Part shown: piece by piece, positions 7,234-10,920 of the stretch
Position numbering within the stretch: position 1 is the stretch's first letter
How the letters are laid out: every line of letters begins with the position of its first letter
Source of the DNA: UMGS1649 sp045652705
Lineage (GTDB): Bacteria; Bacillota; Clostridia; TANB77; CAG-465
Direction: 5' to 3'
Assembly: GCA_045652705.1 (NCBI GenBank)
Contig: JAZRUV010000006.1
Span: 1-10,920 of the forward strand
Length of the DNA: 10,920 nucleotides
The notes under the pieces: model-generated
Seen by the model: the letters and a program-made list of their open reading frames with translations, nothing else
Told to the model about the DNA's origin: nothing
The model's database searches: none
Translations under genes and position numbers: made by a program

Positions 7234-7622
7234 ACACTACCTCCTTTTGAGGATATCTTTATAATGCACCAATATAAACAAGCGCCCAATGTATAAAAAA
7301 TAATATCTAAAAAGTCTGTAACTGAAGAAGGTTTAATAATGGGAGCAAAAAATTCCCAAACAAAAGCAGAACATAAGCTAAACAAAATAATCCACTTCAG
7401 TTCTTTTAATTCTTTATTAATCGTAATTAATAGCAAATTTGAATATGAAATAAAAAACAGAGGACATATAAAATCATTAAAATGGCAAATCATAAACTTT
7501 TGAAGCATGCCACCCGTATTTGCTTTTAAATAAATATTATTTAAAAGATATAAGCACGTCACAACGCACATCAACACCAAATTGATTGTTTTTTGCTTTA
7601 TGCTCATTAATATTTTTTGCAT
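7230..7622 (-). CDS. Four-helix membrane protein, VanZ-like pattern
   Basis: This 130-residue protein has four likely membrane spans (about 14-31, 52-68, 77-95 and 105-122). The segment from Glu90 (WEFFAPIIKPSSVTDFLDII) to FYTLGA (109-114) resembles the 'E ... S-x-x-D-x-x-D-x-x-x-N-x-x-G-A' pattern of VanZ-like proteins, with Tyr110 where Asn is usual. The family call is tentative. VanZ-like proteins are linked to resistance to cell-envelope antibiotics, but their chemistry is unclear. The start ATG has GGAGGTGGCAAT ahead of it. Its last codons (KGGSV) encode the ribosome site of the ATPase gene, and its stop overlaps that gene's ATG, so it belongs to the transporter operon. Confidence 0.75.
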   Translation of the reverse strand: MQKILMSIKQKTINLVLMCVVTCLYLLNNIYLKANTGGMLQKFMICHFNDFICPLFFISYSNLLLITINKELKELKWIILFSLCSAFVWEFFAPIIKPSSVTDFLDIIFYTLGACLYWCIIKISSKGGSV

Positions 7623-7652
7623 ATTGCCACCTCCATTTTTGTTATATAGAAA

Positions 7653-7688
7653 CAGCTCTGCTGAACATCAGATGTTTCAGCAGAGCTG
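7653..7688 (-). terminator. Hairpin between the 20-residue peptide and the transporter operon
   Basis: CAGCTCTGCTGAA (7653-7665) and TTCAGCAGAGCTG (7676-7688) form a perfect 13-base-pair, GC-richer stem; CATC and GATG inside the loop can extend it. On the minus strand it is followed by only TTTCTATATAAC, so termination is probably partial. It could let the short peptide be made in excess over the transporter genes. Confidence 0.6.
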
Positions 7689-7701
7689 CCTACTTATCTT
7701 A

Positions 7702-7764
7702 TTATGCTAAAGAAAGTATTAATACGGCAACTATTATAGCTCCTACTACGCCCCAGAATCCCAT
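7702..7764 (-). CDS. 20-residue hydrophobic membrane peptide
   Basis: A 63-base frame encodes MGFWGVVGAIIVAVLILSLA, a single continuous hydrophobic helix with a Gly/Trp head and no charged residue. The ATG is preceded by AAAGGGGGGGAAAGA, a strong if unusual ribosome site built on seven G's, and the frame is followed by a stable hairpin. Together these argue for a translated micropeptide. It heads the transporter operon on the same strand. I do not recognise it. It could be a small transporter subunit or regulator, a type I-like toxin, a bacteriocin-like peptide or a leader peptide. It has no charged tail such as most type I toxins have. Confidence 0.55.
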   Translation of the reverse strand: MGFWGVVGAIIVAVLILSLA

Positions 7765-7777
7765 TCTTTCCCCCCCT

Positions 7778-7942
7778 TTATATTAACACTAAAAGTTGTT
7801 CCTTAGCAGAACGGGCAATCTTTTTTCCGATAATATCCACTTCTGCCACAATCAAACCAATCATTATTGCCACTGCAGCTTACCAACGTGAGGCGAGAGC
7901 CCTACTATCATAAACCCAACGCTACTAATGATCTTTTTTCAT
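7778..7942 (-). pseudogene. Possible frameshifted small membrane protein upstream of the 20-residue peptide
   Basis: A start ATG at 7940-7942 has GAGG about nine bases upstream but stops after ATG-AAA-AAA-GAT-CAT. One base over in the A6 run the frame reads KKIISSVGFMIVGLSPHVG. Back in the first frame AAVAIMIGLIVAEVDI and then IGKKIARSAKEQLLVLI reads to TAA at 7778-7780. Joined, the pieces would give a protein of about 55 residues with two hydrophobic segments and an amphipathic, basic tail. The pieces look protein-like and the two shifts cancel. I infer a decayed gene, or slippage at the A6 tract; chance cannot be excluded. The protein family is not recognised. Confidence 0.35.
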
Positions 7943-8210
7943 TTTATGTGGCCTCAACAACATAATCTGTACTATATGCTATTAACTGCTCGCATTTTGG
8001 AGAACCACGTAATAATATACATTATATATATCACAATATTTGAAGCATTGCAATATCTATTGAAGATAAAAATAAGATTTGTAACAGATTTGTCGTCTTT
8101 AACACAACACAAGCAAATCCTCTTAAATTTCAAAAACGAAAGGGATTGTGTTTACTCATATATATCACTTAATATTCTTCGGGAAATTTTACTGGTAATA
8201 GAACAAAAGA
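7943..8210 (-). other. Gene-free stretch between the island and the tRNA terminator
   Basis: No convincing gene is visible on either strand. The minus strand has one stretch without stops (about 8135 down to 7975) but no start with a ribosome site and an unconvincing translation. It does contain a promoter-like pair (listed separately) that could drive the island genes. Confidence 0.4.
8025..8053 (-). promoter_or_regulatory. Candidate promoter for the accessory island
   Basis: On the minus strand TTGCAA (8053-8048) and TATATA (8030-8025) are 17 bases apart, the right spacing for a SigA promoter. It lies about 80 bases ahead of the first small frame of the island. The region is AT-rich, so a chance match is possible. 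Confidence 0.45.
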
Positions 8211-8235
8211 TTTCTAAGCCACCAAAACTTAGAAA
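8204..8235 (-). terminator. Terminator of tRNA-Pro
   Basis: On the minus strand TTTCTAAG (8235-8228) pairs with CTTAGAAA (8218-8211) around a 9-base loop, followed by TCTTTTG. It lies 11 bases after the encoded CCA. Confidence 0.65.
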
Positions 8236-8246
8236 CCTTATTTTAT

Positions 8247-8322
8247 TGGTCGGAGTGACAGGACCCGAACCTGCGACCTCATGGTCCCAAACCACGCGCT
8301 CTACCAACTGAGCTACACCCCG
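8247..8322 (-). tRNA. tRNA-Pro (anticodon UGG)
   Basis: The 76-base minus-strand segment folds as a full tRNA. The acceptor stem pairs CGGGGTG with CACTCCG (one G-T). The D arm is GCTCAGTTGGTAGAGC. The anticodon stem CGTGG/CCATG encloses loop TTTGGGA, giving anticodon TGG, and the T arm contains GGTTCGGGTCC. Discriminator A and the 3' CCA are encoded. UGG reads proline codons CCN. A promoter lies upstream and a terminator downstream, so it is a single-gene unit. Confidence 0.95.
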
Positions 8323-8333
8323 ATACGAAATAT

Positions 8334-8362
8334 ATTATAATATAATTATTGAAAAAAAGCAA
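8334..8362 (-). promoter_or_regulatory. Promoter of tRNA-Pro
   Basis: On the minus strand TTGCTT (8362-8357) and TATAAT (8339-8334) are 17 bases apart, placing the start site just ahead of the tRNA 5' end at 8322. It overlaps the divergent acpS promoter. Confidence 0.8.
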
Positions 8363-8377
8363 GTATTCTGTTAAAAT
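8349..8377 (+). promoter_or_regulatory. Promoter of acpS
   Basis: TTGAAA (8349-8354) and TAAAAT (8372-8377) are 17 bases apart, 25 bases ahead of the acpS start codon. Its -35 box lies inside the spacer of the tRNA-Pro promoter, so the two promoters interleave. Confidence 0.7.
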
Positions 8378-8401
8378 TTATATGTGAATTGGAGGTTTTT
8401 T

Positions 8402-8782
8402 ATGAAAATTTACTGCGGCACAGATATTATAGAAGTAGAGAGAATTAAAAAAGCTATACTTTCTACACCTAAATTTAAAGAAAAGATATTTACTCCAGCT
8501 GAAATATCTTATGCAGAAAGCAAAAGCGATGTTACTAAATACCAACACTATGCAGGAAGATTTGCAGCCAAGGAAGCTATATATAAAAGTATATCTAATA
8601 TATATGCTCACGTTGAGCTTAGACAAATTGAAATAGTAAATGACAAGGAAAATTATAATAGACCAACAGTTACAATTTATAACTCTGTATTTAACAAGTT
8701 TGCTCAAAACGTGCAAATTGATGTTAGTATTTCCCATATAAAAGAATATGCTATAGCATATTCCACTGCAAGTTTCTTGTAG
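8402..8782 (+). CDS. acpS: Holo-[acyl-carrier-protein] synthase
   Basis: This 126-residue enzyme moves the 4'-phosphopantetheine arm from CoA to a serine of apo-ACP, activating it for fatty acid synthesis. The N-terminal GTDIIEVERI carries the Mg-binding Asp8; AGRFAAKEAIYKS (51-63) carries Glu58 and Lys57; VSISHIKEYAIA (108-119) is the conserved C-terminal strand. Length fits the trimeric AcpS family. I choose ATG 8402 because GGAGG at 8391-8395 sits six bases ahead of it; the in-frame GTG at 8384 would put that site inside the gene. It is transcribed alone from its own promoter, divergent from tRNA-Pro. No terminator is visible before the next gene. Confidence 0.95.
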   Translation: MKIYCGTDIIEVERIKKAILSTPKFKEKIFTPAEISYAESKSDVTKYQHYAGRFAAKEAIYKSISNIYAHVELRQIEIVNDKENYNRPTVTIYNSVFNKFAQNVQIDVSISHIKEYAIAYSTASFL

Positions 8783-8836
8783 TCTATACATTTAGCGTTT
8801 ATACACATACAAATAGCTTGTTCTGTTTTACGCCAC

Positions 8837-8842
8837 TATAAT
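8837..8842 (+). promoter_or_regulatory. -10 box of the XRE regulator gene, with overlapping dyad
   Basis: TATAAT at 8837-8842 lies about 32 bases ahead of the start codon. No good -35 is found at 17 bases (TAGCTT). The box sits inside the inverted repeat CTATA-ATA-TATAG (8836-8848), a possible operator for self-repression; the repeat is short and AT-only, so this is a guess. Confidence 0.4.
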
Positions 8843-8874
8843 ATATAGTAATGCTATAAGCGTGGGGTGATAAA

Positions 8875-9195
8875 ATGGCTACTTATTTAAATTTAGAAAT
8901 GTTAGGCAAAAGAATAAGACAAGGGCGTTTAAGACTAGATATGACTCAATATGCTTTAGCAGAAGAAGTTGGTGTTTCACAAAACTTCTTAGGAGATATT
9001 GAAAGAGGTATAAAAGCTCCTAGTGTTACTACAGCAATTAGACTTGCTAACGTACTAGATATTAGTCTTGACGTATTGTTTGCAGAATCCTTAACGAGCC
9101 AAGTTAACGAAACTAAAGACGTTATGTTTTCAGACGCTCAACTTGCTGTTTTAAAGAAATTTGTAAAAGATATGAAAGATACTTTTGTGGACTAA
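8875..9195 (+). CDS. XRE-family helix-turn-helix transcriptional regulator
   Basis: This 106-residue protein has a Cro/CI-type helix-turn-helix at about residues 9-68: LGKRIRQGRLRLDMTQYALA, then VGVSQNFLGDIERG as turn and recognition helix, and PSVTTAIRLANVLDISLDVLF. The remaining 35 residues are acidic and probably helical (DAQLAVLKKFVKDMKDTF), likely for dimerisation. The start ATG has GGGGTGAT ahead of it. It is a single-gene unit between acpS and the convergent dnaC, closed by a strong terminator. Targets are unknown; similar small regulators are common in Clostridia and need not come from a phage. Confidence 0.9.
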   Translation: MATYLNLEMLGKRIRQGRLRLDMTQYALAEEVGVSQNFLGDIERGIKAPSVTTAIRLANVLDISLDVLFAESLTSQVNETKDVMFSDAQLAVLKKFVKDMKDTFVD

Positions 9196-9209
9196 CAGTG
9201 ATTTTAAAG

Positions 9210-9252
9210 AAGAATGAATTAAGGAAATTCCTTAATTCATTCTTTTCTTTTT
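9210..9252. terminator. Bidirectional terminator between the XRE gene and dnaC
   Basis: AAGAATGAATTAAGG (9210-9224) and CCTTAATTCATTCTT (9230-9244) form a perfect 15-base-pair stem with loop AAATT. On the plus strand TTCTTTTT follows, a good intrinsic terminator for the XRE gene. On the minus strand only CTTTAAAATC follows, so it is weaker for dnaC. The stem includes the dnaC stop codon and its last three codons (Arg-Met-Asn). Confidence 0.85.
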
Positions 9253-10236
9253 AAGTCTTATATCTTCTCCAAAAAATCTACAAATAGTATAGTTTCCAAT
9301 AAGTCTAGACATTACCCTATCATCATATTCACTTGCAAGTTCAGCCAGTGATAGATTCGTTGAAATTATTGTCTTTTTATCTTTTAAAAGTCTTGTATTT
9401 ATAATATTAAATAACTCTGTAAATTTCATATTGTTAAGATTCTCTGTTCCCAAATCATCTATTATTAACAAATCCACATCAAACACATTCGTATATTGTT
9501 CTTTTTTCATTTCATCTCTAAACGATGCAAATTTTGATTCTAGAAGCATATCCATAAGAAGGGGCGCTGTTTGATATAATACTGTATGTCCTTTGTTTAC
9601 TATCTCATTTGCTATACAGCTACTCATAAACGTCTTACCAGTTCCCGCTTTACCAACAAACAACAAATTCTTTTGTTTTGGGTCTAATATATTTTGGCAA
9701 AAAGCAATGGATAATTTCTTTATTTCTTCTATATTTTCTAAAGGTGATTTATCGCTTTGATACTTTTCTTTGTCTGCCTTATTTGAAAAATATGCAATAT
9801 CAAAAGTATTGAAATTTTCGTCTTTTAATTTTAACATATTATTTTGTTTATATGTAATATTCACTATTCTTTGTGTAAAACAACTACATCTAACAGTACT
9901 ATTTATATAACCAGTATCTTCACATCTTGAGCACTCAAATTTAGGTGTCAAATAATCATCTCCCAAATTTAGTGTTTTAAACAGATTTTGTATTTCTTTT
10001 TCTACTTCTTTTAACTTTATTTCTAGATTTTCTTCTGCAACTTGTCTTTCTATTCCTTTAGTTCTTACAACTGTTTTTGTAAACTCAAGTGCTATTTTAT
10101 TTTTCTTATCTATTAGTTCTTTGTACTTAGGTTCCTTTTTTAAAAGTTCTTCTTTTTTTCTCTCGCACTCTCTAATAGCTCGTTCTCTTTTTAAATCGTA
10201 CTGCCTTTGCACCTCTTTATATACAGCTGGATTCAT
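9232..10236 (-). CDS. dnaC: DnaC/DnaI-type replicative helicase loader
   Basis: This 334-residue protein has a charged, coiled-coil-prone N-terminus (about 1-90), a Cys cluster CSRCEDTGY...CSC (Cys102, 105, 117 and 119) that fits a zinc site as in DnaI, and a C-terminal AAA+ ATPase domain. The latter has Walker A GKAGTGKT (195-202), Walker B LLIIDDLG (256-263), sensor 1 in ISTN (Asn294), and arginines in DDRVMSRLIG (Arg307/311). Such proteins load the replicative helicase DnaB onto origin or restart-site DNA. The ATG has TAGGAGGAGAAT ahead of it, which also contains the stop codon of the upstream dnaD-like gene, so the two are coupled. The last codons lie in the shared terminator. Confidence 0.93.
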   Translation of the reverse strand: MNPAVYKEVQRQYDLKRERAIRECERKKEELLKKEPKYKELIDKKNKIALEFTKTVVRTKGIERQVAEENLEIKLKEVEKEIQNLFKTLNLGDDYLTPKFECSRCEDTGYINSTVRCSCFTQRIVNITYKQNNMLKLKDENFNTFDIAYFSNKADKEKYQSDKSPLENIEEIKKLSIAFCQNILDPKQKNLLFVGKAGTGKTFMSSCIANEIVNKGHTVLYQTAPLLMDMLLESKFASFRDEMKKEQYTNVFDVDLLIIDDLGTENLNNMKFTELFNIINTRLLKDKKTIISTNLSLAELASEYDDRVMSRLIGNYTICRFFGEDIRLKKKRMN

Positions 10237-10245
10237 ATTCTCCTC

Positions 10246-10920
10246 CTATATATTATCATAAAATTCATTCCAATTAATATCTTTCCTTTGTTCATAATTT
10301 TTGTGCTTAAGGTTCTTAACAGTACTTGTTTTTGCCTTTTCGCTTACTATCTTTTGTTTTGTCACAGTCTCTTCAGATGCAACTACGTCTGCTAAAGTAT
10401 TTAATCCTTGTTCTTTCCAGTTTTTAAGTATTCCATTTATATAACCGATTGACGGATTTCCTTTAGATAACGTTTTCTTTATAGCATAATCTATTTCATC
10501 AAATGTATATTTTAAATCATTTAACCAACTAGCAATATATGCTTCTTCATACTCTGTAAATGCTCGTCCAAGTCTTAATTTAGATTTAATTTTACTCTTT
10601 ACTTGAGCAAGTTTATCTTGTTCTGTTAGGTAATCTTCAAGTTGCTCAAAAGTTTTTACTCCACCTTTATACCAGCACTCTGCAACTTTAAAGACATAGT
10701 TTTTTCTCAATGCTTTTCTTTCTGCGCACTCATGGAAAAGCGCTATCATAACATCTTCATCGAAGCCATATTTTTCAAATAGTGTACTTATATCTACATA
10801 CCAACTAAGAGCCATAATTCCTTGGAAAAAGCTTTCGTTTATAGCAGTTGCTGCTGCAATTCTTTTTTGCTCTACAGCACTTTTAGCACGTGATACTTTA
10901 GGCTCTAGTTTTGGAATATA
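10246..10920 (-). CDS. DnaD-domain replication protein (5' end outside window)
   Basis: The frame stays open to the right edge. The 224 visible residues include 35 upstream of the internal Met (ATG 10813-10815), and those read as plausible protein (YIPKLEPKVSRAKSAVEQKR), so the true start lies outside. Two DnaD-type helical repeats are visible: one around FEKYGFDEDVMIALFHEC and YVFKVAECWYKGGVKTFEQL, the other around FTEYEEAYIASWL to GYINGILKNWKEQGL, where the YxxGILxxW-like motif of DnaD/DnaB2 domains is clear. A Lys-rich linker leads to a DINWNEFYDN tail. DnaD-domain proteins remodel DNA and help recruit the helicase loader, which fits the dnaC gene 9 bases downstream. Stop codon is TAG 10246-10248. 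Confidence 0.9.
   Translation of the reverse strand, partial: YIPKLEPKVSRAKSAVEQKRIAAATAINESFFQGIMALSWYVDISTLFEKYGFDEDVMIALFHECAERKALRKNYVFKVAECWYKGGVKTFEQLEDYLTEQDKLAQVKSKIKSKLRLGRAFTEYEEAYIASWLNDLKYTFDEIDYAIKKTLSKGNPSIGYINGILKNWKEQGLNTLADVVASEETVTKQKIVSEKAKTSTVKNLKHKNYEQRKDINWNEFYDNI

Noticed and set aside
7928..8311. Plus-strand frame of 127 codons
   Set aside because: It runs into the tRNA-Pro gene and its terminator on the other strand; there is no ribosome site and the composition looks random.
8378..8791. Minus-strand frame of 137 codons
   Set aside because: It is antisense to acpS, which has a clear ribosome site, promoter and catalytic motifs.
8818..8842. TTGTTC with TATAAT as a full promoter for the XRE gene
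   Set aside because: The spacing is only 13 bases, too short for SigA; only the -10 box is kept.
10207..10395. Plus-strand frame of 62 codons
   Set aside because: It is antisense to the dnaD-like/dnaC junction and has no ribosome site.
1..10920. CRISPR array or other tandem repeats
   Set aside because: No regularly spaced direct repeats were seen anywhere in the window.

Overview
The window looks like a low-GC Firmicute, most likely an anaerobic member of the Clostridia. The DNA is strongly AT-rich and uses the standard code. Shine-Dalgarno sites are AGGAGG-like, promoters are SigA-like, and there is a clostridial two-cluster ferredoxin. Firmicute-specific genes are present (ricT/yaaT next to holB, and a DnaD-domain protein next to a DnaC/DnaI-type helicase loader). 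The species cannot be named from this sequence.

Layout. (1) Positions 1-139 hold the 3' end of an IS3-family insertion sequence (transposase C-terminus and terminal inverted repeat). (2) Positions 161-5038 on the minus strand form a housekeeping block: a strong promoter, then metG, lepB, holB, ricT and a ferredoxin gene, closed by a terminator; a separately promoted 73-residue membrane protein follows. (3) Positions about 5078-8210 form an accessory island, also on the minus strand. It holds a three-gene membrane/ABC-2 transporter operon (a VanZ-like four-helix protein, an ATPase and a permease). The operon is bracketed by two tiny single-helix peptides (20 and 29 residues) and by small membrane-protein reading frames that look frameshifted. 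The island runs from a strong hairpin beside the metG promoter to the 3' side of a tRNA-Pro gene. (4) tRNA-Pro (minus) and acpS (plus) diverge from interleaved promoters. (5) An XRE-type regulator (plus) converges on a dnaD-like/dnaC pair (minus), which shares a bidirectional terminator with it; the dnaD-like gene runs off the window.

How it works together. The metG operon joins translation (Met-tRNA synthetase), secretion (signal peptidase I), replication (clamp-loader delta-prime), RNA/sporulation control (RicT) and redox (ferredoxin). The dnaD/dnaC pair would load the replicative helicase, and acpS activates acyl carrier protein. The island is the non-core part. An ABC-2 transporter with very small hydrophobic peptides on both sides resembles peptide export/immunity or envelope-stress modules, but no substrate can be read from the sequence. 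The short peptides, the G7 tract in one ribosome binding site and the repeated 'frameshifted small ORF followed by tiny peptide' arrangement are the points most worth checking.
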